Source of the DNA: Chryseolinea serpens
GTDB taxonomy: Bacteria > Bacteroidota > Bacteroidia > Cytophagales > Cyclobacteriaceae
Direction: 5' to 3'
Length of the DNA stretch: 64,000 nucleotides
Assembly: GCF_900129725.1 (NCBI RefSeq)
Contig: NZ_FQWQ01000001.1
Coordinates: forward strand, 1,364,001-1,428,000
Shown: in pieces, positions 17,376 through 26,397 of the stretch
How positions within the stretch are numbered: position 1 is the first letter of the stretch
How the letters are laid out: each line of letters begins with the position of its first letter
The notes under the pieces: generated by a model
What the model was told of the DNA's origin: nothing
The model's database searches: none
The model's input: only the letters and a program-made list of their open reading frames with translations
Position numbers and translations under genes: made by a program

Positions 17376-20300
17376 ATGCAATTAGCGAAACTGGAGATCA
17401 AAGGCTTCAAGAGTTTTGCCGACAAAATCGTTATCAATTTTGATGAAGGGATTACGGGGATTGTTGGACCAAACGGATGTGGCAAGTCAAACGTAGTGGA
17501 TTCGATCCGTTGGGTGTTGGGCGAGCAAAAGACCAGCGCCCTGCGCTCGGAGAAGATGGAAAACATCATCTTCAATGGCACCAGCGCGCGCGGAGCCCAG
17601 CAGATGGCGGAGGTTTCGCTGACCATCAACAATACAAAGAACATCCTGCCTACCGAATATGCGCAGATCACCATCACCCGCCGCCTCTACCGCTCGGGTG
17701 AAAGCGAGTATCTGCTCAACGGTGTGGTTTGCCGCCTCAAGGACATCACCAACCTCTTCCTCGATACCGGGGTGGCTTCCAACAGCTACGCCATCATCGA
17801 GTTGGGCATGGTAGACGACCTGCTGAACGACAAGGACAACAGCCGCCGCATGCTTTTCGAAGAAGCCGCCGGGATCTCCAAGTTCAAAAAGCGGAAAAAG
17901 GAAACCCTCAAAAAGCTGGAAGACACCGACGCCGACCTGGAGCGGGTGGAAGACCTCCTGTTTGAGATCGAAAAGAACATGAAAAGCCTTGAAAAACAGG
18001 CCAAACAGACCGAGAACTATTACAAGATCAAGGAAGAATACAAGGAAAAAAGCATTCACCTGGCCAAGGTGGTGGTGAACAAACAAAAGGACAAGTTCAA
18101 CCACATCACCAAACAGATCGAGCTGGAGAATGACCGCAAGATCGGCCTGGCCGCCGAAATCTCGGAAAAAGAAGCCGTCATCGAAAAGGCAAAGGCAGAA
18201 CTGATCCTGAAAGAGAAGACCCTTTCGTCGCGTCAAAAGGCCATCAATGAGTTCGTGGCCAAAATTCGCCAGTACGAGAGCGAGAAACAGATCAAGAACG
18301 AGCGGCTGAAATACCTGAACGACCGTGCCGCCGGTTTGCGCGAACAGATCGACCAGGATCGCAAGAGCAACGAGCGCGCCCGCTTCAGTATCCAAAGCCT
18401 GGAAACAGAGAAGAAGTCGGCCGAAGACATATTCGAAGAGATCAGCCACAAACTGGAATCGCTGAAGGCCGACTACGAAAATCAAAAGAACATCACCACG
18501 GAATTGCAACAGCAATCCGACTCGATCCGCCGCGTGCAACGCGAGCGCCAGGAAGAAAGCTTCCAGATCAACAAAGATGTCGAGATCCGCGAAATACAGG
18601 TCTCTTCCCTCAAACAGGAGCTTGAAAAAACCGCGACCGACACCAGCCAGCAAAGTGCCAGCCTGGTGGAGTTCGAGAACAAATTGAAGATCCTGCAGGA
18701 AGAACTGAACGTGAAGAACAACGAGCAGGAGAACCTGAAGAAAGAAGAAGAAGAAGTTCAGGAGCGCATGGTGCTGATCGAAAAAACGATCGACATGATC
18801 CGCGAGGAAATGAACGTGACCGGCCGCAAACTCGACGCGCGTCAGAACGAATACAACCTCACCAAATCGCTGGTGGAAAACCTCGAAGGTTTCCCCGAGG
18901 CCATCAAGTTCCTGAAAAAGAAAGTAGGCAAGAACGCTCCCCTCCTCTCCGACATCCTCACCACCTCGGAAGAGTACCGTGTGGCCATCGAGAATTACCT
19001 GGAGCCTTACCTGAACTACTACATCGTTGAACACGAGTCGGAAGCCTATGAGGCCATCAACATCCTGAGCGATGCGGCCAAGGGCAAGGCGCACTTTTTC
19101 ATCCTGGATGCGTTCGACAAATTTGAATCCACTACCGGGCGCATTTACGACAACGCGTTCCCGGCCACGGAGATCATCGAATACGATCAGAAGTACAAGA
19201 AGCTGATGGCGTACATCCTGGACAAGGTGTACATCTACGAAGGCGATACCAAAAATATTCCGTCCACCGACGAGAACACGTTCATTACCAAGAACGGCAA
19301 GCTCACCAAGCGCAAGTTCAGTATCTCGGGTGGTTCCGTAGGCTTGTTCGAAGGCAAGAAGATCGGTCGTGCCAAGAACATGGAGAAGCTCGAGAAGGAG
19401 ATCAAGGAATTGACCACCAAGCTCGACGACATCCGCTCCAGTCTGTTGGAAAAACAAGCCGACCTCGAGAAGCTGCGCAACAACAAGATCCGCCAGCAGA
19501 TCGACGAGGTGCAACGCAGCATCCGCCAGGTGAACGACGAGTTTGTTTCCCTGCGCACCAAGCGCGAGCAGTTCGCACAAATGCTGAACAGCGCCGACCT
19601 GCGCCGCGAAGACATCCTGGAAAAGATCGACACGCTGTTGCGCGAACTGGACGACCTGAAACCTCGCGCACAACGCGCCCTCCACGACCTTGAGGAGCAG
19701 GAAAACAAATTGGTGTCCATCACCAACAACCTGGCCTCGAACAGCGAGGTGCTGAGTCAGAAATCGGCTGCCTACAATGAGCAGAACATCTTCTATCACC
19801 AGCAGGAGAACCGCGTGAAAAGCATCGAGCAGGAAACGCGCTTCAAGCAGGAGTCGATGGACCAAAGCAGCCAGCGCATCGATGTGAATGCGGAGGAGCT
19901 GAAGAAGAATGAAGACGAGGTGAAACGCATCATCGAGACCACCCAATCCAACGACGACGAACTCCTCGGCATGTACGAAGAGAAAGAAGGCATGGAGAAG
20001 GGCTTGAGCGAAGCGGAGAAAGAATATTACGAATCGCGCGGCTACATCGACCAGGTTGACAAACAACTTCGCGAAGTGCAGCACCAGCGCCAGAGCATCG
20101 ACACCACGTTGATGGAACTGCAAACCCAATTGAACGAAAGTAAGATGCAACTGAACTCGGTGAAGGAACGCCTCTCCGTGGAGTTCAACATCGACCTGGA
20201 TGCTGTTGTGGGGCACACCGCTGCCGAAGAGTCGGAAGACTATTCGAAAGCCGACGAAGACAAGATCCGTCACGACGTTCAAAAGATCCGCGACCGGCTC

Positions 20301-20912
20301 GACAACATGGGTCCCATCAACCCGATGGCCATGGAAGCCTACACGGAGATCAAACAGCGCAATGACTTTATCATCACGCAAAAAACAGATCTCCTGAAAG
20401 CGAAGGAATCGTTGTTCAACACCATCGCTGAAATCGAAGGTGTGGCCAGCCAGACGTTTATGGAGGCTTTCAACAAGATCAAAGAACACTTTATCCGCGT
20501 ATTCCAGTCGTTGTTTGTGCAAGGCGACGAGTGCGACTTGCGTCTCGTTGATCCCAACAACCCGCTGGAGTCGGACATCGACATCATTGCGAAACCAAAA
20601 GGCAAACGCCCGCTGACCATCAACCAGCTTTCGGGGGGAGAAAAAACCCTGACGGCTACGGCGTTGTTGTTCTCGATGTACCTGTTGAAGCCCGCACCGT
20701 TCTGTATCTTCGACGAGGTGGATGCACCGTTGGACGACGCCAACATCGACAAGTTCAACAACATCATCCGCGACTTCAGCAAGGATTCGCAGTTCGTGAT
20801 CGTGACGCACAACAAGCGTACGATGAGCTCAACGGATGTGATCTATGGTATCACCATGGTGGAGAAAGGTATCTCCCGCGTGGTTCCCGTGGACCTTCGC
20901 GAATTGGCCTGA
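17376..20912 (+). CDS. smc: Chromosome segregation protein SMC
   Basis: This is a 1178-residue condensin ATPase that organises and segregates the chromosome, normally with ScpA and ScpB (not in this window). The N-terminal head has MQLAKLEIKGFKSFADK and Walker A GPNGCGKSN at about residues 32-40. Long coiled coils run from about 170 to 510, the hinge about 510-670 (NLEGFPEAIKFL ... KAHFFILDAF), and the return coil about 690-1030. The C-terminal head has the signature LSGGEKTLTATAL near residue 1084, Walker B FCIFDEVDAPLDD, and the His-switch VTHNKRTM. Length matches the family. The ATG at 17376 is the conserved start; the open frame upstream is leader. A clean terminator follows. Confidence 0.98.
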   Translation: MQLAKLEIKGFKSFADKIVINFDEGITGIVGPNGCGKSNVVDSIRWVLGEQKTSALRSEKMENIIFNGTSARGAQQMAEVSLTINNTKNILPTEYAQITITRRLYRSGESEYLLNGVVCRLKDITNLFLDTGVASNSYAIIELGMVDDLLNDKDNSRRMLFEEAAGISKFKKRKKETLKKLEDTDADLERVEDLLFEIEKNMKSLEKQAKQTENYYKIKEEYKEKSIHLAKVVVNKQKDKFNHITKQIELENDRKIGLAAEISEKEAVIEKAKAELILKEKTLSSRQKAINEFVAKIRQYESEKQIKNERLKYLNDRAAGLREQIDQDRKSNERARFSIQSLETEKKSAEDIFEEISHKLESLKADYENQKNITTELQQQSDSIRRVQRERQEESFQINKDVEIREIQVSSLKQELEKTATDTSQQSASLVEFENKLKILQEELNVKNNEQENLKKEEEEVQERMVLIEKTIDMIREEMNVTGRKLDARQNEYNLTKSLVENLEGFPEAIKFLKKKVGKNAPLLSDILTTSEEYRVAIENYLEPYLNYYIVEHESEAYEAINILSDAAKGKAHFFILDAFDKFESTTGRIYDNAFPATEIIEYDQKYKKLMAYILDKVYIYEGDTKNIPSTDENTFITKNGKLTKRKFSISGGSVGLFEGKKIGRAKNMEKLEKEIKELTTKLDDIRSSLLEKQADLEKLRNNKIRQQIDEVQRSIRQVNDEFVSLRTKREQFAQMLNSADLRREDILEKIDTLLRELDDLKPRAQRALHDLEEQENKLVSITNNLASNSEVLSQKSAAYNEQNIFYHQQENRVKSIEQETRFKQESMDQSSQRIDVNAEELKKNEDEVKRIIETTQSNDDELLGMYEEKEGMEKGLSEAEKEYYESRGYIDQVDKQLREVQHQRQSIDTTLMELQTQLNESKMQLNSVKERLSVEFNIDLDAVVGHTAAEESEDYSKADEDKIRHDVQKIRDRLDNMGPINPMAMEAYTEIKQRNDFIITQKTDLLKAKESLFNTIAEIEGVASQTFMEAFNKIKEHFIRVFQSLFVQGDECDLRLVDPNNPLESDIDIIAKPKGKRPLTINQLSGGEKTLTATALLFSMYLLKPAPFCIFDEVDAPLDDANIDKFNNIIRDFSKDSQFVIVTHNKRTMSSTDVIYGITMVEKGISRVVPVDLRELA

Positions 20913-20940
20913 TCGCGCTTTTAAATCGATTTATAGGAAA

Positions 20941-20967
20941 GACCTGCACCGTTGCAGGTCTTTTTTT
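20941..20967 (+). terminator. Rho-independent terminator of smc
   Basis: GACCTGCA (20941-20948) and TGCAGGTC (20953-20960) form a perfect 8-bp stem with a 4-base loop, followed by seven T residues. It lies about 30 bp after the smc stop. Confidence 0.9.
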
Positions 20968-21074
20968 ATGTGGTTATCTTTGAATGAGGAATATTCCTCC
21001 CATCTTCGCCTGCGCCCGTCGTTCAATTTTTCCTCCCGTGTACGATTGGCCTGGGCTTTAGCGTTATTCACCCT

Positions 21075-22691
21075 ATGATCTCAAGACCATCCCAACCCGG
21101 CCATGCCCGGAACATGCTGCTCCTGCTATTTTGTATCGCTGTGTCCACCCAAGCCCAGGACCTGAAGCCCCAGGTGAAGTGGGGTAAGGAATTTGAGGCG
21201 CCGCGCCATTCGTCGCTCAGTGCCATTGTGGGGCATGATCAAACCGGTATCTACGCCGTCAAGGAACGGTATGGCTTTGGAACGGGCACCACGTTTTCGC
21301 TGGAACATTACGATAACAATTTTCAACCCACCAAAACATTCGACCTGAAATTGACACACGAAGGGAAGACTGCCGACGTGGAATTGATCCTGCAAATGCA
21401 CAGCCGGCTTTACCTGTTCTCCTCCTTCCGGGACACGCAGACGTCGCGCAAAAAATTATTTGTACAGGAGATCAACCGCGCCACACTGGAGCCTCTGCCC
21501 AACAAGCGGCAGATTGCCGAGATCGATTTTGGATCGGAGTCGCGCCGGAACAGCGGCACGTATACCATCAAAGTGTCGCGCGACAGCTCGAAGGTGATGG
21601 TGTTCTACGCCCTCCCCTACGCCAAGAACGAACCCGAGTCTTTCGGTTTCCAAGTGCTGGATGACGCCATGAATCCGTTATGGAACAAAGAGGTGAAATT
21701 GCCCTATGAGGATGGACTCTTCACGATCGAATCGATCCGCGTAGACAACGACGGCGAGGCCTACCTCCTGGCGGTTATCTACAAAGACAAGCGCAAAAGC
21801 AAACGGCACGGATTGCCCAACTATACGTACAGTGTTTTTGCGTTTCGCGACCAGGGCAAGACGGCAAAGGAATATCCCATCCGCCTCGAAGACCGTTTCC
21901 TCACCGACATGCAGATCGAAGTCCTGAACAATAAAAATCTCATTTGCGCAGGCTTCTATTCCGAGAAGGGGACCAATAGCATTCGCGGAACATTTTTCCT
22001 GACCCTCGATGCGGTGACCAAAGACATCAAAACACAGAGCTACAAGGAATTCGGCATCGACTTCATTACGCAAAACATGAAGGAGGGTGAGGCGGACCGG
22101 GCACGCCGCAAGGAGAAAAGCGGCGAAGAGAATGAGTTGTATGAATATGACCTTGATAAGTTGCTCGTGGGCAAAGATGGTGGGGCCATGCTCATCGGCG
22201 AGCAATATTATGTGAGCCAATCGACGAGCAACATGATGATGAACGGCATGATGCAAAACTACACCACGTATCATTACAACTACAACGACATCATCACCGT
22301 GAAGGTGGATCCCTCGGGCCAGATCGAGTGGGCCGAGAAGGTGGCCAAGCGTCAGCACACGATCGATGACGGGGGCTTTTATTCTTCCTATACCATGGCC
22401 ATTGTGAAAGGCCAGATCTGCTTCATCTTTAACGACAACCGGAAAAACGCGACCTACAACGGCGCTGGCAAGATCTATAACTACAGCCCTAACAGTCGCC
22501 ACGAGAACTCGGTGATCATGCTGGTGAGCATCGACCCGGCGGGCAAGCAAGTGCGACAGCCGTTGTTCGGCGCGCTTGACGCGGAGGTGATCACGCGACC
22601 CAAAGTTTGTCAGCAGATCTCATCGAGTGAGGTGATCCTGTTTGGACAGCGGAAAAAGACGCAGCAGTTTGCCCGGGTTTTCTTTGAATGA
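21075..22691 (+). CDS. Secreted protein of unknown function, 538 aa
   Basis: A signal peptide (NMLLLLFCIAVSTQAQ, cleaved after about residue 27) is followed by a beta-rich protein with repeating blade-like strands, such as FGFQVLDDAMNPLWNKEVKL, AYLLAVIYKDKR and NLICAGFYSEKG. The pattern of variable report and update sentences resembles exported beta-propeller-like proteins common in Cytophagales. There is a Met/Asn-rich stretch (SNMMMNGMMQNYTTYHYNYN) near residue 390. No catalytic motif or T9SS tail is seen. Met at 21114 is an alternative start. It is convergent with the MFS gene, stop codons 5 bp apart. I do not recognise a named family. Confidence 0.72.
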   Translation: MISRPSQPGHARNMLLLLFCIAVSTQAQDLKPQVKWGKEFEAPRHSSLSAIVGHDQTGIYAVKERYGFGTGTTFSLEHYDNNFQPTKTFDLKLTHEGKTADVELILQMHSRLYLFSSFRDTQTSRKKLFVQEINRATLEPLPNKRQIAEIDFGSESRRNSGTYTIKVSRDSSKVMVFYALPYAKNEPESFGFQVLDDAMNPLWNKEVKLPYEDGLFTIESIRVDNDGEAYLLAVIYKDKRKSKRHGLPNYTYSVFAFRDQGKTAKEYPIRLEDRFLTDMQIEVLNNKNLICAGFYSEKGTNSIRGTFFLTLDAVTKDIKTQSYKEFGIDFITQNMKEGEADRARRKEKSGEENELYEYDLDKLLVGKDGGAMLIGEQYYVSQSTSNMMMNGMMQNYTTYHYNYNDIITVKVDPSGQIEWAEKVAKRQHTIDDGGFYSSYTMAIVKGQICFIFNDNRKNATYNGAGKIYNYSPNSRHENSVIMLVSIDPAGKQVRQPLFGALDAEVITRPKVCQQISSSEVILFGQRKKTQQFARVFFE

Positions 22692-22696
22692 TACCG

Positions 22697-23941
22697 TTAC
22701 TCGTCGAGGACGACGGGCTTTGTTGGGTCGATCCTGAACCACAACGCTGCGCTCACGAGCAAACACCCGGCAATGAGAAACAGCGGGTAGCTGAAGTTAC
22801 CGGTTTGTTGCACGAGGATGCCAAAGATGAGGGTGATGAAGAAGCCACCCAATTGCCCCGCGAAATTCATAGCTCCCACCACAACGCCCGAGTTTTGCCG
22901 CCCGATGTCCACACACACGGCAAAGGCCACGGGCAACGCCAAATCTTTTGTGAGCACGGAAAGGGCCAACAGGTAGCCCGACGACGTTTTGCTATGCAAC
23001 ACGCCAGCCCCCAGGAACAGGAGGGCCGACAATCCTAAACCCACTACGGCCACGACCCTGCGCCCCGGTTTCAGACCAAATTTCTGCGCAAGCCAGTCGC
23101 TGAGAAAGCCTCCGCTCAGGCAGCCGATCGCGCCCAGAAAATAAGAAAGCGAAACGAAATTTTTGGATTCATCTTCCGTCATGCCCAACCCTTCCTGGAA
23201 ATAGGTGGACGACCAGTTGGTGAAAAAATAGGATCCATAGAAAAACAAATGACACATGAGCATGAGGGTCCACAGGTTTGTATTCCGGGTGATGGCCTTC
23301 CAGGGAATTCCATGCCTGGCACTGCCGAGTTTTCGACCCAATTCAATTTCAGCGAGCTCGTGTTCGGTGACGGCAGGTTTTTGACGAGGCTCGTCGCGAA
23401 ACCAGGTGAACCAGACAGCGGCCCAAACAAAACCCAGGATACCCAATACCCCGAAAGCCAGTCGCCATCCAAAAGCATGAACCAGCGGCACGACAATCAG
23501 GGGTGTTAACGCCCCGCCTATGCGACCTGCCGCCCAAATGGCCGACTGCGCGCGGGCGGTCTCGGTGCGAGGGAACCAATGCGCGATAGCGATGGATGCA
23601 TTGGGGTATGCGCCCGCCTCGCCTGCCCCGAAGAGGAAACGGATCGCCAGCAAAATAATAAAGCTGAAAGCCGAACCCGTAAGTACTGTGAACACCGACC
23701 ACCAGACGACCACGCGCGTGAGCACTCTCCGCGCCCCAATGCGGTCGCCCAACGCTCCCGTCGGAATTTCAAACAAGGCATAGGACAAAGAGAACGCCGC
23801 CAGGATGTAGCCAAGTTGTTGATTGTCCAGCCCGAGGTCGGCTTTCACGTATTTGGCCACCACGTTCATGCACACGCGGTCCAGGTAGGTGATGACCGAC
23901 AGGAGGACGAGGAGCAAGAGGACCTGGTAGCGTACTTTCAA
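22697..23941 (-). CDS. MFS transporter, anion:cation symporter (ACS) type
   Basis: This 414-residue inner-membrane protein has about 12 hydrophobic segments. The N-terminus (VITYLDRVCMNVVA) and FSLSYALFEIPTGALGDRIGARRVL, the loop 2-3 signature, are typical of the ACS family (hexuronate, galactonate, phthalate and nitrate-type symporters). GAGEAGAYPNASIAIAHWFP, in the fourth and fifth helices, is also characteristic of that family. Sugar-acid or organic-anion uptake by proton symport is likely; the substrate is not readable. No catabolic gene adjoins it, so it stands alone between two secreted-protein genes. Confidence 0.88.
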   Translation of the reverse strand: MKVRYQVLLLLVLLSVITYLDRVCMNVVAKYVKADLGLDNQQLGYILAAFSLSYALFEIPTGALGDRIGARRVLTRVVVWWSVFTVLTGSAFSFIILLAIRFLFGAGEAGAYPNASIAIAHWFPRTETARAQSAIWAAGRIGGALTPLIVVPLVHAFGWRLAFGVLGILGFVWAAVWFTWFRDEPRQKPAVTEHELAEIELGRKLGSARHGIPWKAITRNTNLWTLMLMCHLFFYGSYFFTNWSSTYFQEGLGMTEDESKNFVSLSYFLGAIGCLSGGFLSDWLAQKFGLKPGRRVVAVVGLGLSALLFLGAGVLHSKTSSGYLLALSVLTKDLALPVAFAVCVDIGRQNSGVVVGAMNFAGQLGGFFITLIFGILVQQTGNFSYPLFLIAGCLLVSAALWFRIDPTKPVVLDE

Positions 23942-24030
23942 GAGACCTGTTGATTATACCTTCAAGATAGAAAGGATTGCTCAAATGCCATAGAGCATCC
24001 TCACCCAACGTTCAGGCCAGGGTCTTTTTA

Positions 24031-24978
24031 TCAGAAGGTAGAGAAGTGCAGCTTTTTGTCGCCCTCCTTGAGAAGCGATCCTTTCTTTTTCACTTCGCTT
24101 TCCTGTTTCCGTTCGTCGGTGATGAGCGTGTCGAGGTAATGTTGCACGTTTCCATAGGACACGGTCACGGGTTTGCCCGTGGTGATGGCCTGGGTGGCGT
24201 AGGCGTTGACGAGGTCGGGATAGTGGGCCATGAACATTTCGTGTGTGGCAAACATATCACACCCCAGGATGGCATCGCCTGAGACCACGACCATGCCGAT
24301 CACATCGGGTTCGCTGGCAAAAAACGATTTGAAATAGTCGGTGTATTTTTTCAGGCCGGTCGTGAACGATCCGGAATTCTTCAAAGCGGTGAGGGTACCG
24401 GTGCTGGTGGTGGCGTCATTTTTCGATGTGGTTTCGGCTACCTTGTCCCAAACCTTTTGCTGGTCCTTTTCCACGATGGCAGCCTTGCGTACCTCATTGG
24501 TTGAGTAGGAAGAATAGGACGTGAACGTCATGCCATCGCCTCCGACTTTTTGCGGCTGCCAACGGCCGGGCTCTACACAGAAGACAGAAATATCCTTCTT
24601 GGTTTTGGGATATAAAAGAAAATCCTGGGCGATGACACGATCTTGTTTTCCGCCTTGGACCACTTCGCCAGAAAGCACCATGATGGTATCGGAGGATATG
24701 TTTTCGATGTAGAGTGTGTTCACTTCTCCCCCATCGCGCTCCGTGATCTTTGCTTTATTTTTTTGCAGGCCGTCCTTGAGCGTAACATATTTTCCGACAT
24801 GCTTATGTTGTTCTTTGAAGGCGGCATTTGCCCGCACCGGATAGACCTGTAGATTTCCATAGGCATACTTTTTGGCGGCCGTGGCCGGTTCCAGTTTCAG
24901 GTTGGCTTTGTTGTATTGCGCGTTCGCGGTGGCGATCGAAATCACCATGAGCAGACTTGTGAATAGGTAAGGTTTCAT
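24031..24978 (-). CDS. DUF6569 (ARPP-1-like) exported protein
   Basis: This is a 315-residue protein with a signal peptide (MKPYLFTSLLMVISIATANA, cleaved at about residue 20). The core (YGNLQVYPVR ... YVTLKDGLQKNKAKITE, then VNTLYIENISSDTIMVLSGEVVQGGKQDRVIAQDFLL and VFCVEPGRW) matches the ARPP-1/DUF6569 pattern: a TLxEAL-like block, a GGK/AKQ-R block, and a C-E-x-GRW block. The biochemical function of the family is not known. The C-terminal part is charged and probably helical. It lies 68 bp downstream of the VWA gene in the same direction, so the two may be co-transcribed, although a short tandem duplication lies between. Confidence 0.75.
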   Translation of the reverse strand: MKPYLFTSLLMVISIATANAQYNKANLKLEPATAAKKYAYGNLQVYPVRANAAFKEQHKHVGKYVTLKDGLQKNKAKITERDGGEVNTLYIENISSDTIMVLSGEVVQGGKQDRVIAQDFLLYPKTKKDISVFCVEPGRWQPQKVGGDGMTFTSYSSYSTNEVRKAAIVEKDQQKVWDKVAETTSKNDATTSTGTLTALKNSGSFTTGLKKYTDYFKSFFASEPDVIGMVVVSGDAILGCDMFATHEMFMAHYPDLVNAYATQAITTGKPVTVSYGNVQHYLDTLITDERKQESEVKKKGSLLKEGDKKLHFSTF

Positions 24979-25015
24979 GTGCTATCGGTTTTGGTTTCCA
25001 GGGTTGATCTTGGTT

Positions 25016-25045
25016 GAGGATGCCCCAGCTGAGGATGCCCCAGCT
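25016..25045. repeat. Tandem duplication of a 15-bp unit
   Basis: GAGGATGCCCCAGCT occurs twice in direct tandem (25016-25030 and 25031-25045), ending directly next to the VWA gene's stop codon at 25047. It probably arose by slippage. No function is evident. Confidence 0.85.
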
Positions 25046-25046
25046 G

Positions 25047-26219
25047 TTATTTCCAGCTTAGATTTTTTGCCTGGCCGTATTCTTTCAGGGACTTGATCAT
25101 GGTGGCATCCAGGGAAGCGGTCTTGTCGGCGGCGCTGGTGTGGGTTTCGATGTATTTGCGGCGTTCTTTTTGGAGCGTTTGCAGCTCGGCCTGTATGCGG
25201 GCCCGGTCGGCGGCTTTTTGTGCAACGTAGTTCTTGCGTTGCTCGACGGTCATGGAACGCATTTCCTGGGGCAGGTCGTCGGTCTTGGTGTCGGTGATGA
25301 TCTTGGCGTTATCCTTGGAGGCATCGATCAGATCCCAACTTGAATTGGAATAGACCTTGGAGCTTTTTGAAAGCGTGCGCTCCACTTCATTCGCCTTGCC
25401 GTACTGTGCAGCGTTACTGTCCTGCACCCGCTGCTGATCTTTCTTGTATGCGCCGGACGCGCCATAGTATACATAGGTAGCATTTAACGCGTCGTTCTTG
25501 GCACTGATCTGGTCATCATAGGGCGTCGCGATGTAGACGGTCTTGCGATTTTGCTCAATGCTCATATAGGCGCCTCCTCCCAGGTCGGCCCCGCGCTTCC
25601 AACTGGTCTCAATTCCTTCGTCGAAACTTCCACAGAAAATCGTGTTCACCACCACGTCTTTTTCTTTGGCGTATTGACAGGCCCATTCATAGGACACGCT
25701 TCCTTGCGAAAAGGGCTCGTTGCCGGCGATGAAAATCATTTTGAGGTCGTTTTTCTCTCCTGACCATTGCAGTTGTTCGAGGGCGGTACGGATCACGTGT
25801 CCGCAATATTCCTGGCCCCCGTTGGTGGTGAGGGCAAACAATTTTTCGGAAAGAACATCGAGGTCGCCCGTGAGCGGACTCACCTGGCGGATGTAGCCGT
25901 TGCCGGATGGCAGCCCGTCGTTGCCGTATTCATAGAGCGCGATGGAGATCTCGGGTGAAGCACCGTCGGTGCATTTCGCGGCGGCCAGCTCGTTCACGAT
26001 CTTCCACAGCTGCGATTTGGCTTGTTCGATGAGGCCGTCCATGCTGTTGCTGGTGTCCAGCAGCAAGGCCAGCTTGATCCTTTGATTTTTTACGGCGACC
26101 GTCGTGGCGGCAGGGTTGGCCTCCGAATGGGCCGGTTGGCATTCGGTGTAGAGGCACAGGGCGGCGGTGAAAACGATGCCTTTCAAAAGCATGCCGGCAG
26201 CGGTGTTCAGGTGTTTCAT
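25047..26219 (-). CDS. Exported VWA-domain protein
   Basis: This is a 390-residue protein. An N-terminal hydrophobic segment (LLKGIVFTAALCLYTECQ) acts as a signal peptide. The cysteine after TE is a poor lipobox, so lipidation is uncertain. A VWA domain spans about residues 48-260, with the MIDAS motif LLDTSNSMDG near residue 53, GGQEYCG at the second position, and KMIFIAGNEPF as strand 4. The C-terminal third is helical and charged (MRSMTVEQRKNYVAQKAADRARIQ), possibly coiled coil. VWA domains with an intact DxSxS bind a metal ion and a protein ligand. It is upstream of the DUF6569 gene in the same direction. The partner is unknown. Confidence 0.82.
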   Translation of the reverse strand: MKHLNTAAGMLLKGIVFTAALCLYTECQPAHSEANPAATTVAVKNQRIKLALLLDTSNSMDGLIEQAKSQLWKIVNELAAAKCTDGASPEISIALYEYGNDGLPSGNGYIRQVSPLTGDLDVLSEKLFALTTNGGQEYCGHVIRTALEQLQWSGEKNDLKMIFIAGNEPFSQGSVSYEWACQYAKEKDVVVNTIFCGSFDEGIETSWKRGADLGGGAYMSIEQNRKTVYIATPYDDQISAKNDALNATYVYYGASGAYKKDQQRVQDSNAAQYGKANEVERTLSKSSKVYSNSSWDLIDASKDNAKIITDTKTDDLPQEMRSMTVEQRKNYVAQKAADRARIQAELQTLQKERRKYIETHTSAADKTASLDATMIKSLKEYGQAKNLSWK

Positions 26220-26397
26220 GGCTAATGTTTTTTCTAAATCTCACGCGAAAAAAGAGGAAAGGGTATCGAAACTGAGGGAAGGCGACACCCCGCCGGGTGA
26301 ACCGCCCGACCGGCTTCGTGAAACCTTGATTTAGGTTGGTCTCCTGAAAATTTGCATTTTAAATATTGTATTAACTTTCCCGTTCAAAGCTCACTGC

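Noticed and set aside
17487-20810. 1107-codon open frame antisense to smc
   Set aside because: It mirrors the coiled-coil codons of SMC in the opposite strand (Leu/Phe/Val-rich low-complexity translation) and shows no domain. SMC on the plus strand is unambiguous.
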